Shown here: piece after piece, positions 35,083-43,465 of the stretch | Layout: each line of letters opens with the position of its first letter | Numbering within the stretch: position 1 is the first letter of the stretch | Assembly: GCF_022385335.1 (NCBI RefSeq) | Contig: NZ_CP092431.1 | Span: forward strand, 5,270,001 to 5,334,000 | Direction: 5' to 3' | Source: Streptomyces deccanensis | GTDB taxonomy: Bacteria; Actinomycetota; Actinomycetes; Streptomycetales; Streptomycetaceae | Length of the DNA: 64,000 nucleotides | Notes under the pieces: generated by a model | The model's database searches: none | What the model saw: the letters and a program-made list of their open reading frames with translations, nothing else | What the model was told of the DNA's origin: nothing | Position numbers and translations under genes: made by a program

Positions 35083-36030
35083 TCAGCCGAGGTCCAGCGA
35101 GGCGACCACGCCGCCGTCCTTGTCGTACACCGTGACCTTGCGGGTGATGCCCCGCATGTGTTCGCGGTTCGAGACGCTGTCCTCGACGCTCTCCTCGGCG
35201 TCCTCATCGACGTCCGCGAGCACGTACCAGCCGCCCCACTCCTCGTTGCCGGCGAGCCGGACGACCGTGCCGTCGAGCGTCCGGCCGTCGTACAGCTCGA
35301 TCCGCACACCCGCCGCCACGGTCCGGCCGCCGTAGTACAGGCCGGTGAGGAACGACTGTTCGGGGCCCCGCGCCGTCTCCTGCACCGAGGCGCCCGGCGT
35401 GCTCGTGTCGAGGTTGCCGTCGACCACGCTGCGGAACTCGGGCACGTCGGAGACGCCGGGCGTGTCCCCGTACTTGCCCTCCTCGGTCAGCCACATCCGC
35501 GTGCCGTCATCCATGTGCAGCTTCTCGCCCGGCTCGACGACCCGCACCTGTCCGGCCAAGGGGCTGGTGAGACGGGTGGGCGTCGACGAGGCACTGGCGC
35601 TCGCGCTCGGCCGCGGATCCGGCGGGGCCATGGGCCGCACCGTGGTGGTGGAACCGTCGGGGCGCAGGGCCAGCACCGTGACCAGCGGGAGCAGCAGCAG
35701 CCCGCAGCCCGTGCTCAGCACGGCGGCCCGGCGCAGCCGACGACGGCTGCGCCCCTCCCGTTCGATGGCCTCCAGAGGCACGGGCGGGGGCGTGAGCCCG
35801 TACGCGGCCTCGGTGAACGCCGCCCGCAGCCGCCGCCCGGTCTCGCCGTCGTCACCGATGTCAGCCATGCCGCTGACGCCGCCGGTGCCGCCGGTGTCCT
35901 CCCGGTCCGGAGCGAGGCGCGCGCCGGTGCGGGCCCGCGCGCCCGCGACTCCACCAACTCCCGCTTCTCCTGCTCCTGTTGCTGTCTGCGCCGCGGTGTC
36001 CGGGCCGGTCCCGGAGGTCGGGTGGTTCAT
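35083..36030 (-). CDS. Membrane-anchored protein co-encoded with a SigE-like sigma factor
   Basis: 315 residues. A Gly/Ala-rich N-terminus, a cytoplasmic segment (GRRLRAAFTEAAYGLTPPPVPLEAIEREGRSRRRLRRA, about 65-103) that could be an anti-sigma-type interaction region, a transmembrane helix (AVLSTGCGLLLLPLVTVLAL, about 104-123) and an exterior domain (150-315) with MWLTEEGKYG, PEFRSVVDGNLDTSTPGASVQE and LTGLYYGGR. The same exterior domain recurs in the secreted protein at 36809-37411. Its start (ATG 36028-36030) overlaps the sigma-factor stop by 4 bases, so the two are translationally coupled. An anti-sigma or sensor role is inferred from the layout; no zinc-binding HxxxCxxC motif is seen. 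Confidence 0.8.
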   Translation of the reverse strand: MNHPTSGTGPDTAAQTATGAGEAGVGGVAGARARTGARLAPDREDTGGTGGVSGMADIGDDGETGRRLRAAFTEAAYGLTPPPVPLEAIEREGRSRRRLRRAAVLSTGCGLLLLPLVTVLALRPDGSTTTVRPMAPPDPRPSASASASSTPTRLTSPLAGQVRVVEPGEKLHMDDGTRMWLTEEGKYGDTPGVSDVPEFRSVVDGNLDTSTPGASVQETARGPEQSFLTGLYYGGRTVAAGVRIELYDGRTLDGTVVRLAGNEEWGGWYVLADVDEDAEESVEDSVSNREHMRGITRKVTVYDKDGGVVASLDLG

Positions 36031-36629
36031 GGGCGGGCTCCGGGGACGGGTGAGGGTGGCGCCGGGACGAACGGGAGGGAGGGGACCGAGCCGTGGTCGC
36101 GGCGGTCCGCGTGCGCCGCGTCGGCGAACTCGGGGTGGGCGCGCAGGGCTTGCAGCCCCCGGCGTACATGGGTCTTGACCGTACCGAGCGAGCAGCCCAG
36201 CAGTTGGGCGATCTCGCTCTCGCTGAGGTCCTCCCAGAAGCGGAGCACCAGCACGGACCGCTGCCGGGCCGACAGCGCGGCCAACGCCTGCGTGACGGCG
36301 GCCCGTTGGGCGATCGACTCGGCGTGACCGGCGTGCCGCTCGTGCACCCGCTCGGGCAGGAACGGGGTCAGCAGGTGCGCCACGCGTCTCTTCCGTACGC
36401 GGCTGATGTTGTTGTTCACCAGCGAGCGCCGCACGTAGAAGTCGACGTCGTCGCGGGGTATGCGCCGCCAGCGGGCGTACACCTTCGCGAGGGTGGTCTG
36501 CACGAGGTCCTCGGCCTCGTGGAAGTCGCCGGTCAGCATGTGCGCGGTGCGCACCAGACGGGGCCAGGCGGCGGTGGCGTACGCGGCGAAGTCGCCGGCC
36601 TCCGGTGCTCCGGGTTTCTCCTGCGGCAC
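36027..36629 (-). CDS. SigE-family ECF RNA polymerase sigma factor
   Basis: 200 residues. Region 2 is at about 12-80 (FAAYATAAWPRLVRTAHMLTGDFHEAEDLVQTTLAKVYARWRRI) and region 4 at about 105-165 (LAALSARQRSVLVLRFWEDLSESEIAQLLGCSLGTVKTHVRRGLQAL). The short region 2 to 4 linker and RxDVDFYVRRSLVNNNIS match the Streptomyces SigE-family (TIGR02983-like) group, which often lacks a classical anti-sigma factor. It is the first gene of an operon with a membrane protein that probably modulates it. The C-terminal Pro-rich tail is dispensable-looking. Confidence 0.92.
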   Translation of the reverse strand: MPQEKPGAPEAGDFAAYATAAWPRLVRTAHMLTGDFHEAEDLVQTTLAKVYARWRRIPRDDVDFYVRRSLVNNNISRVRKRRVAHLLTPFLPERVHERHAGHAESIAQRAAVTQALAALSARQRSVLVLRFWEDLSESEIAQLLGCSLGTVKTHVRRGLQALRAHPEFADAAHADRRDHGSVPSLPFVPAPPSPVPGARP

Positions 36630-36808
36630 GGGCGACGGTCCTCGGGATCGGGAACAGGAACGGGTACGGATCGAGCGGAGCGGGACAGGACCGGGCGGGG
36701 CGGGGCGGGGCGGAGAAGCGTGCGGTGCGGGAGCGGGACGGTCACGCCCGCGCCGGCTCCCAGGCCCGCACCCACTCCCGCTCCCGCACCCGCTCCGCTC
36801 CGGTCAGG

Positions 36809-37411
36809 TCAGCTCAGGCGCAGCTGGGAGTACACGCCGCCCTTGGTGTCCAGGACGGTCACCCCGCGCAGGAACTCCTCCCCGTCGTCCGCCGCGGGCA
36901 GGTCGGCGATGGCGTACCAGACGCCCCAGCCCGGCTTGCCCGGCAGTTCGAGCAGCTTGCCGTGGACCGTGCCCGTGCTCGTCCGGACCGCCACGCGGGA
37001 GGCGGTGCCCTTGCCCCCGTAGTAGACGCCGGAGAGGTAGTAGCGCCCCTCGAAGGCGGACGCCTGGAGTGACACTCCCGGTCGGCTCCGGTCGATGTTG
37101 CCGTCGACGACGCTCCGGAACTGCGGGAAGTCGGGCAGGTCCGGCTCCATCCAGTGCTTGCCCTCCTCCGTCAGCCAGAACTCGAATCCCGGCGCGGCGA
37201 CGACGTGTTCACCGGGCTGGACGATGCGCGGGGTCGGCGCCTTCCTGGCCGCCGCCGCCTTCGCGGCGGCGGCCTCCGCCATCGCCACCGTCGTGCCGGC
37301 GCCGTGCGCCGCCTCCCCCCGCGAGGCGGCGTACGACGTCGTCGACGCCCCCGCCAGCAGCGTGGTCAGCGCTGCGACGGCGACGAGTGTGTGCATCCGT
37401 GTCACGGTCAT
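36809..37411 (-). CDS. Secreted paralogue of the sigma-linked membrane protein
   Basis: 200 residues. A Sec signal (MTVTRMHTLVAVAALTTLLAGASTTSYA) and an Ala-rich stretch are followed by the same domain found at the C-terminus of the 35083-36030 protein: FWLTEEGKHW against MWLTEEGKYG, PQFRSVVDGNIDRSRPGVSLQ against PEFRSVVDGNLDTSTPGASVQ, and LSGVYYGGK against LTGLYYGGR. It is an extracellular soluble form of that domain, encoded 179 bases upstream of the sigma factor on the same strand. Likely partner or ligand of the same signalling unit. No enzymatic motif is recognised. Confidence 0.82.
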   Translation of the reverse strand: MTVTRMHTLVAVAALTTLLAGASTTSYAASRGEAAHGAGTTVAMAEAAAAKAAAARKAPTPRIVQPGEHVVAAPGFEFWLTEEGKHWMEPDLPDFPQFRSVVDGNIDRSRPGVSLQASAFEGRYYLSGVYYGGKGTASRVAVRTSTGTVHGKLLELPGKPGWGVWYAIADLPAADDGEEFLRGVTVLDTKGGVYSQLRLS

Positions 37412-37554
37412 GAACGGACGACCCCCAAAGGTGTGTTGGTCCAGGTGCTTGGTCTGACACTCCTGAAACCCATGAGGCGTACGGGACGGATGACACCGGC
37501 GGAAGATTTTTTCTCCGTCCCCTCGCGGTGCCTTCGCGCGCCGACCGCTTCCTC

Positions 37555-38067
37555 CTATGCCGTCCGGCCGATGGTGAAATGCCGGGTGAGGCCCGCGCCG
37601 ACCTCGATGGTGACCTTCGTGCCGGGCCGCCAGGAGGTACGCGGGCGGAAGTCGACGCGCTGCCCGTCGGAGGGTCTCCGTTCCTCGACCCAGCCCCAGG
37701 AACCCTGCGAGCCGATGTCCGTGGTGACCTTCAACTGCCGTTCCACCGCCCCGCGTTCCGCCTTCGCCACCGGGCGGGCGAAGGTGACGGAGATCGGCGT
37801 GCCGACGCCCACGGTCTGACCCTCGGCGATGTTCACCCGCACACCGTCGAAGGCCGACGCCGGCGCCGGAGGGCTCTCCACGTGCACGTTCTCCGTGCCG
37901 GCCGCGTCCGCGCGGGCCTGGGCTCTCGGTATCTCGCTCGGCCCCTCGACCCGCACTCCCTCCCCGCTCCCCGCACACCCCGTCAGCGCGAGAGCGAGCG
38001 CGCACACGGCCGTCGCGACCCCGTTCCGCACGGTTTTGTTCCTCATGGCCCTGCTCCCCGTGGTCAT
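37555..38067 (-). CDS. Lipoprotein made of an L,D-transpeptidase-type Ig domain, no catalytic domain
   Basis: 170 residues. Lipobox LALTGCAG with Cys at about residue 31. The rest (about 75-165) is the Ig-like domain that normally precedes the YkuD domain of actinobacterial L,D-transpeptidases: GQTVGVGTPISVTFARPVA, VERQLKVTTD, GSWGWVEE, VDFRPRTSWRPGTKVTI. Full-length enzymes are about 400 residues with SHGC; here the protein stops after the Ig domain. The ATG at 38065-38067 follows GGGGGGAG; a second ATG (MRNK, 38046) is possible. Divergent from the ECF sigma factor at 38194. May bind peptidoglycan or compete with L,D-transpeptidases. Confidence 0.83.
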   Translation of the reverse strand: MTTGSRAMRNKTVRNGVATAVCALALALTGCAGSGEGVRVEGPSEIPRAQARADAAGTENVHVESPPAPASAFDGVRVNIAEGQTVGVGTPISVTFARPVAKAERGAVERQLKVTTDIGSQGSWGWVEERRPSDGQRVDFRPRTSWRPGTKVTIEVGAGLTRHFTIGRTA

Positions 38068-38193
38068 GGTCTCCCCCCAGTTGCTGTCGGCGATGTGTTT
38101 CGATGGGCTCGGGCGTACGTTCGGGACCTGTACGCACGACGGGGGCGACCGGGTTGCATGGCGATGCACGGGACTTCTGACGACGGCGGGGGC

Positions 38194-38697
38194 ATGACCG
38201 AGGAAGAGTTCGACGCGTTCTACGCCACCGCGTTCCCCCGACTGACCGGCCAGCTCTTCGCCTTCACCGGGGACCACGGCGAGGCACAGGACGTGGTGCA
38301 GGAGGCCTTCGTACGGGCCTGGGACCGGCGGCGGGACTTCCTCGCGGAGGGAGCGCCCGAGGCGTGGATCAGGACCGTGGCGATGCGGCTCGCGGTGAGC
38401 CGGTGGCGCCGGGCCCGCCGCTGGCTGGAGCTGGTGCGCCGCGATCCGCCCCCGGAGCACGCGCCGGGACCCGATCCCGAACGGGCGGTGCTGGTCGAGG
38501 CGTTGCGCAGGATTCCGGAGGCCCAGCGGATGGCAGTGGTTCTGCACCATCTGTGCGACTTGAGTGTCGAGGAGGTAGCCTCCGAGACCGGTGCCCCCGT
38601 GGGCACGGTCAAGGCCCGGCTGTCCCGTGGCCGGGCGGCGCTGGCGCGCGAACTGGCCCCCGGCAAGGGTGCGAAGGAGGACGGCCGTGTCCGATGA
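38194..38697 (+). CDS. ECF RNA polymerase sigma factor
   Basis: 167 residues. Region 2 (FDAFYATAFPRLTGQLFAFTGDHGEAQDVVQEAFVRAWDRR) and region 4 (ALRRIPEAQRMAVVLHHLCDLSVEEVASETGAPVGTVKARLSRGRAAL) are complete. ATG 38194 has a weak GGCGGGGG in front; ATGs at 38158 and 38164 would add 10-12 residues. The next gene overlaps by 11 bases and encodes a membrane protein, the usual place of an anti-sigma factor. Both this and the divergent lipoprotein carry L,D-transpeptidase-like folds nearby, suggesting a cell-wall stress role. Confidence 0.9.
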   Translation: MTEEEFDAFYATAFPRLTGQLFAFTGDHGEAQDVVQEAFVRAWDRRRDFLAEGAPEAWIRTVAMRLAVSRWRRARRWLELVRRDPPPEHAPGPDPERAVLVEALRRIPEAQRMAVVLHHLCDLSVEEVASETGAPVGTVKARLSRGRAALARELAPGKGAKEDGRVR

Positions 38698-39679
38698 ACT
38701 CACCGTCCGGCTGCGCGAGTTGGCCGAGTCCGCCGAGTCGGTGCCGCCCGGGTCCGGCGCCGAGGTCCGCGCCACCGCCGGACGCCGTCGTCGTCGGCGC
38801 CGGACGACCGCCGCGGTCGCGGGCGGCTGCGCGGCGGCGGGCCTGGCCGCCGTCCTCACCCTGAACGCCGTCTCGCACGGGACCGAGCAGCTCCCGGCCA
38901 CGACGGCGAGCATCCCGCCGAGCGCCACCGCCGACGCTCCCGACGCCACGGTCGACCTCTCCCGCCGTGTCCTCACCGTCGCCGGCCGCGAACTGCCCAT
39001 CTCGGCAGGCCGGGTGGAGACACCGACCCCGACCGGCCGGATGACCGTCACCGCCAAGGCCGACGTCAGACTAGTCCCCGGCACGACGCTCGGCTTCGAC
39101 GACGAGTACGACGCGAAGCTGACGTGGGTCCTGGAACTGACCCCGGTCGGGACGGACACCCCGGCCGCCACGGCCGCCACGGCTGTCCCGGACGCCACGG
39201 CCGCCCCGGGCGAGTCGGCCGGGGCCGAGGCGACCGACGGGGCCGCCGGGACCGACACGGACACCGGGACCGATACGAACACCGGAGGCGGCCTCTTCGA
39301 CCAGGCCGACCCTGACGCCGGGACCGACACGAACGGCGGAGCCGGCCCCGGAGGCGGCCTCTTCGACCGGGTCGACCCTGGCGCCGAAACCGAACCGGCC
39401 GACGGGACCGGCGCCGATGGGCGGGTGAGCCCGGTTCCGACGCTGACCCCGGGCGGCAGCGCGGTCTGGATCGCCGCCCTCCCCGGCAACGCGAAGGCCC
39501 CCGGCACCTTCGACATGACCTCCGGCTGGATCGGCCTGCGCACCACGGACGCCCGCTGGCTGTACGGCCGCCTGACCACGGGCGCGATCGTGGAGATCCG
39601 GGGCACCTCCCCCACCACGCCCACGACGGCCCCCACCCCCACCTTCACCCCCACCCCCTCTCGCACGCCCCCCGGATGA
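38687..39679 (+). CDS. Membrane protein with degenerate L,D-transpeptidase-like exterior domain, sigma-linked
   Basis: 330 residues. GTG 38687 has AAGGAGG 7 bases upstream and overlaps the ECF sigma stop. The cytoplasmic N-terminus (VSDELTVRLRELAESAESVPP) is followed by a basic Arg cluster and a membrane helix (about 41-60, AAVAGGCAAAGLAAVLTLN). The exterior part starts like a YkuD domain (VDLSRRVLTVAGRELPIS, PTPTGRMTVTAKAD, about 88-125) and ends with DMTSGWIGLRTTDARWLYGRLTTGAIVEI. The catalytic His and SHGC cysteine are absent. A 100-residue Asp/Thr/Gly insert with two GGGLFDxxDP units interrupts it. A regulator or anti-sigma of the ECF factor is inferred from coupling. Confidence 0.8.
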   Translation: MSDELTVRLRELAESAESVPPGSGAEVRATAGRRRRRRRTTAAVAGGCAAAGLAAVLTLNAVSHGTEQLPATTASIPPSATADAPDATVDLSRRVLTVAGRELPISAGRVETPTPTGRMTVTAKADVRLVPGTTLGFDDEYDAKLTWVLELTPVGTDTPAATAATAVPDATAAPGESAGAEATDGAAGTDTDTGTDTNTGGGLFDQADPDAGTDTNGGAGPGGGLFDRVDPGAETEPADGTGADGRVSPVPTLTPGGSAVWIAALPGNAKAPGTFDMTSGWIGLRTTDARWLYGRLTTGAIVEIRGTSPTTPTTAPTPTFTPTPSRTPPG

Positions 39680-39826
39680 CCGACGGGTGACCGACCCGCC
39701 ACCTCCCCGGGAAGCCCCGCCGCTGTCCGGGGGACCACCTCACCCGTACGCCCCTGTGCGCTGGTGGGCGGCCACGAGCGGTGTTGGCGTAGGAACGGCA
39801 ACGTCGTGCTCTCGGGAGGCTCCGCC

Positions 39827-40798
39827 ATGCGTCGTCCGTACCGTGTTCTCGCCCGGGTCATGGCCCTAGGGATGCTCGCGGGGGCGACGGCCTGCGTCGT
39901 GGACGACCCCGGGCACCCCCGCGGCTTCCCCGAGGCCGCCTCCGTCGAGGAGACCACGGCCTCCGCCTCGCCCAGCGCCCCGGCGACCCCCGCACTCACC
40001 GACGCCCGCGCCCGCAGCGCCCTGCTGCGCCAGGACGACCTCGGCGACGCGTGGTCCGGCACCCAGGGCGCCGCGACGTGGCGGGACGGCCTCCTCAAGG
40101 GCCGCACCGACCGCCCCGAGTGCCAGGCGCTCCTTGACGCGGTCTACGCCGAGGACGTCCTCGGCGAACCCAGAGGCGGCACGGCCGTCACCGGCTTCGA
40201 CGACTACGAGTACGGCGCCCAGCTGCGCTACCAGGTCGGCGCGTACGACAAGGCCGACGTCGACGCCCGCCTCCGCCGCCTCGGCCAACTCGTCGACACC
40301 TGCGGGGAGTTCACCATCACCGGCGTCCAGGGGCGGGAGTACGGCGCCGAGGTCACCCCCGTCGAACTGCCCGGCGACCTCGGCGACGCCCGCCAGGGCC
40401 TGCGGCTGGTCGTCAGCGGTGACCTGGAGGGCGAGGACAGCGCCCTCACCCTCGACCTCGCCACGGTACGCGTCGGCGACACCGCCGCCCTGCTCACCCA
40501 CGGCGGCCTCTACGGCATCGACGACACCGCCACCACCGAGGCGGCGAAGGCCGGCATCAAACGCCTCCAGGCTCTCCTGAAGGAACAGGCGGAGAAGAAG
40601 GGCAAGAAAAAGCAGCCGAAGAACGAACCCAAGAAGAGCCCCAAACCGCAGAAGAAGGACACGAAGGCACCGTCCGACGAGCAGTCCACGGACTCCGGCG
40701 ACGACGGGTCCTCGGACGAGGCCCTGGGGCGGCGCCCCACCACCCGCACCGGCGCCCTCGCCACCGCCGCTACCCCTCCTCCTCCAGCAACGGCGTGA
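39827..40798 (+). CDS. Lipoprotein with Lys-rich C-terminus, function unknown
   Basis: 323 residues. ATG 39827 follows GGGAGGC. Lipobox LAGATACVV puts the lipid-attached Cys near residue 23. After an Ala/Ser/Pro stalk, residues 45-240 form a domain (DDLGDAWSGTQG, TDRPECQALLDAVYAEDVLG, AYDKADVDARLRRLGQLVDTCGEFTI) reminiscent of the Streptomyces PknH-like/DUF-type sensor lipoproteins that share a conserved Cys pair. Residues 245-290 are highly charged (KKGKKKQPKNEPKKSPKPQK), unusual for a lipoprotein and possibly wall-binding. The 3' end overlaps the convergent thioredoxin-like gene by 29 bases. Confidence 0.75.
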   Translation: MRRPYRVLARVMALGMLAGATACVVDDPGHPRGFPEAASVEETTASASPSAPATPALTDARARSALLRQDDLGDAWSGTQGAATWRDGLLKGRTDRPECQALLDAVYAEDVLGEPRGGTAVTGFDDYEYGAQLRYQVGAYDKADVDARLRRLGQLVDTCGEFTITGVQGREYGAEVTPVELPGDLGDARQGLRLVVSGDLEGEDSALTLDLATVRVGDTAALLTHGGLYGIDDTATTEAAKAGIKRLQALLKEQAEKKGKKKQPKNEPKKSPKPQKKDTKAPSDEQSTDSGDDGSSDEALGRRPTTRTGALATAATPPPPATA

Positions 40799-41384
40799 CC
40801 ACGCTCCGCACGTCCTCCTCCGTCACCGTGCTCTGTACGGCCCCGGCGATCCGGCCCGCGCGGTCGACGAAGAGGGTGAAGGGCAGGATTTGCGGGTTCA
40901 CGAGTCCGCCCGGCAGCTTCAGGAACTGCTTGCCGCCAGGATCGTGCAGGCTCGGGTAGGACAGGTCGAGGTCCCGCTGGAAGGCGAGCGCGTTCGGCCG
41001 GGACGCGTCCGTGCTGACGCCCAGGACCTGTACGTCCCGCGCCTTCAACTCCCGTTGCGCACGGTCGAGATCGGGCGACTCGACGCGACAGGGACCGCAC
41101 GTGGAGGCCCAGGCGTTCACGACGACGACCTGACCCCGGTAGTCGGAGAGGCGGACGGATCCGCCGTCGACGGTGCTGCCGGCGAAGTCGGGCGCGGCGG
41201 GCCGCTCGCCCACGGGGATGCTCTTGAACAGCCCGCCCCGCGCACCCCGTTCACCCCGTCCGGCCTGCTCGCCCTGCTCGCCCTGTTCCACGTCCGTCGG
41301 CAACGGCTTCGGCGTGGCGCAGCCCGTCATCACGAGCCCGGCCACCACCACGCACAGGGCGGCCGCACGGGGGTTGGTTCTCAT
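40770..41384 (-). CDS. TlpA/ResA-like thioredoxin-fold lipoprotein
   Basis: 204 residues. Lipobox VMTGCATP with Cys22. A short Gly/Glu/Arg-rich linker follows. The thioredoxin-like domain (60-200) has the active-site motif Cys96-Gly-Pro-Cys99 in NAWASTCGPCRVES, and the cis-Pro loop in NPQILPFTLFVDRAGRI. The family reduces disulphides of exported proteins such as apocytochrome c or scavenges peroxide outside the membrane. No cytochrome-biogenesis genes are adjacent, so the substrate is open. ATG 41382-41384. Confidence 0.9.
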   Translation of the reverse strand: MRTNPRAAALCVVVAGLVMTGCATPKPLPTDVEQGEQGEQAGRGERGARGGLFKSIPVGERPAAPDFAGSTVDGGSVRLSDYRGQVVVVNAWASTCGPCRVESPDLDRAQRELKARDVQVLGVSTDASRPNALAFQRDLDLSYPSLHDPGGKQFLKLPGGLVNPQILPFTLFVDRAGRIAGAVQSTVTEEDVRSVVTPLLEEEG

Positions 41385-41504
41385 CGCCGTACAGCTTAGG
41401 CAACGCCCCTGCGGAGCCTGCCGATCGGCCCCGTGGAGGCGGCTGGGACACTGCTGTGGTCACCGGTTGACCGCCGGCGACGTACGGGGATGCGAGGAGC
41501 GCAG

Positions 41505-41936
41505 ATGATCACGCCTTGGCGCAGAGCGGTCGAGTACGCGGCCGTGGTGACCTTTCCCTCCTGGCTGTGGGGGGTGGCCGTACTGAACGTGGGCCCCGGA
41601 GAGGTGACGCCGACCGGCGGGTGGCTGCTCTTCCCGCTGGTGGCGGCGGCCGTGCTGACGGTGGTCCGCAAGGCGCTCCCCGCGTTGTCGCGCTGGCGCA
41701 CCGCGACCATCGACACATCGGTGTACGCGGTCCTGTATCTGCTGTCGCTGGTGGCCACCGGCCTGTGGGCGGGTGAGGGGCCGGCCGGCGCGGTGGACGG
41801 TGCCTTCATGATGATGACCTTCGCCCTGATCGACCTGCAGTTCCTGATGGCTCTGGGGCTGTGCGCCTGGCGTTACGACCGCCTCGTCCCGACGGCCCCC
41901 TCGGGCCGTCTGAGCGGTGGCCCCCGCGTGGTGTGA
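41505..41936 (+). CDS. Small four-helix membrane protein, function unknown
   Basis: 143 residues. Helices at about 12-32 (YAAVVTFPSWLWGVAVLNV), 42-60 (WLLFPLVAAAVLTVV), 75-95 (IDTSVYAVLYLLSLVATGLW) and 105-128 (AFMMMTFALIDLQFLMALGLCAW). ATG 41505 follows GAGGAG. No recognised family. Confidence 0.75.
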   Translation: MITPWRRAVEYAAVVTFPSWLWGVAVLNVGPGEVTPTGGWLLFPLVAAAVLTVVRKALPALSRWRTATIDTSVYAVLYLLSLVATGLWAGEGPAGAVDGAFMMMTFALIDLQFLMALGLCAWRYDRLVPTAPSGRLSGGPRVV

Positions 41937-41972
41937 CACGGCCTCGCCCCACGGCGGCCGCACCGGATCCCG

Positions 41973-42485
41973 TCAGCGCGGGGTGGCGTCGGCGGCGGAC
42001 ACGCACACGTCGTCCGGCGCCCGCTCGATCGGCCGCACCACGTCGCTGAGGTCCACCAGGACGCCGTCGATCGCCGTGACCCGGTCGTCGACGAAGGCCT
42101 GCACGGCGGGGGACCGGCCGTAGGTGACGAGGACGCGGTAGCCGGAGCCCGTGGAGCCGTCCTCCCGGAACACCCAGTCGACGCCGTCGACCTCGACGCA
42201 CGGGTCGGCGGTCTCGGCCGGCGGTTCCAGGCCGCAGCGCAGCACCACGCCACCGTTGCCCCAGGAGGCCACACCGGTGACGGAGACGGGGTCGCGGGAC
42301 TCGCCCGCGATCCGGTCGGGGTAGCGGTAGGCGATACGGGCGCAGGCCGGGTCCTCGGCGCGGGCGGCCGGCCGGAGGTCGAGGGCGGGTGAGGAGACCT
42401 CCCGGGCCACGAGCGGTACGGCGATCAGCACCGCTCCCACGGCTGTCCCGATCGCGATCCGGGCACGCCGGGAAGGCCGTCTCAT
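41973..42485 (-). CDS. DUF3515-family exported protein
   Basis: 170 residues. One N-terminal membrane anchor or signal (IAIGTAVGAVLIAVPLVA). The body has the DUF3515 pattern: PACARIAYRYPDRIAGE, TGVASWGNGGVVLRCGLEPPAETADPCVEVDGVDWVF and SGYRVLVTYGRSPAVQAFV, including the paired Cys expected to form disulphides. The family is widespread in Actinomycetota and has no known function. ATG 42483-42485. Confidence 0.88.
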   Translation of the reverse strand: MRRPSRRARIAIGTAVGAVLIAVPLVAREVSSPALDLRPAARAEDPACARIAYRYPDRIAGESRDPVSVTGVASWGNGGVVLRCGLEPPAETADPCVEVDGVDWVFREDGSTGSGYRVLVTYGRSPAVQAFVDDRVTAIDGVLVDLSDVVRPIERAPDDVCVSAADATPR

Positions 42486-42596
42486 CCGTCAACTCCTGCG
42501 GTGGGTCGTGGTGATGGCGCTACGTCGTGGTGACGCCGAGGGAGGGACCACTGCCGGGCCCCTCCGCTCAGGCCCATATGTTCGCATTCAGAAGGA

Positions 42597-43358
42597 TCAG
42601 CCACGGTCGGCCGGCGGGCTCATCGAGCGCCAGGTGCCCGGCTTGGCGCCCCAGATGTAGACCGCGTCGTCCTCGTGCATGACGCGCCACAGGCGTTCGG
42701 CGTCGGCGTAGCGGAGGTTCACGCAGCCGTGGGAGCCGCCCCTGAAGAGGTCGTCGAGGACGCCGTGGAAGGCCTGGCCGTCGTTGAAGAACTGGGCGAA
42801 GGGCATCGGCGCGTTGTTGTACAGGTCGGAGAAATGGTCGCGGTGCTTCCAGTAGACCGTGTGCCAGCCGGTGCGGGTCTCCTCGCCGTCCTTGCCGGTG
42901 CGCGCGGGCACCGGCGCGTAGATCACCTCCTTGCCCCGCTGCACCCACACGAGCTGCCGGTCCAGGTCCACGCACGTCACCTGGTACGTCCGCACCGGAC
43001 ATTTCCCGGCCGCGTTGGGGTTGGCGCGGGCCTGCACCACCAGCATCGTGCGGTAGGTGGCGAGGCCCGCGTAGCCGTCGGCGGGCTTCACGCCCGTCCG
43101 CTGCTGGAAGGCGCGGATGGCCACGCAGTCGGCGGTGGACTGCCGGCCGTCCGCCGGGAGCTTGAGATGACGTTCCAGGTCCCACTGGTAGGGGCCGGTC
43201 CGCGCGGTGCACTCCGGTGCGGGCGCCGCGGAGTCGGCGGGCGCCGTCGCGTCGGCGGGTGCCGCCGTCCACCCCAGCAGGGCGGACGACAGCACCGCGA
43301 CCACACGTATCCGGCTCCTCTGTGTCCTGCGGGCCTTCCGTGTCCTTCGTCTCGTCAA
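42597..43358 (-). CDS. L,D-transpeptidase with peptidoglycan-binding domain
   Basis: 253 residues. A basic start and signal (RIRVVAVLSSALLGWTAAPADA), then a PG_binding_1 domain (about 50-105: GPYQWDLERHLKLPADGRQSTADCVAIRAFQQRTG). The YkuD catalytic domain (about 120-245) has His198 in AFHGVLDD and catalytic Cys212 in GGSHGCVNL, so it should form 3-3 cross-links in peptidoglycan. The start is a TTG at 43356-43358, chosen because GGAGG sits 5 bases upstream and no better start exists; TTG is rare here. It stands alone among unrelated genes. Confidence 0.9.
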   Translation of the reverse strand: MTRRRTRKARRTQRSRIRVVAVLSSALLGWTAAPADATAPADSAAPAPECTARTGPYQWDLERHLKLPADGRQSTADCVAIRAFQQRTGVKPADGYAGLATYRTMLVVQARANPNAAGKCPVRTYQVTCVDLDRQLVWVQRGKEVIYAPVPARTGKDGEETRTGWHTVYWKHRDHFSDLYNNAPMPFAQFFNDGQAFHGVLDDLFRGGSHGCVNLRYADAERLWRVMHEDDAVYIWGAKPGTWRSMSPPADRG

Positions 43359-43465
43359 CGCGGCCTCCGGTACTCGCTCACTCGCCGAACCCCCTCTCAG
43401 AGATACGGCATGCCGCCCGCCCCGGAGACGTCCTGCTGGGCCGAACGGGCTCCGCCGTCAGGGCG

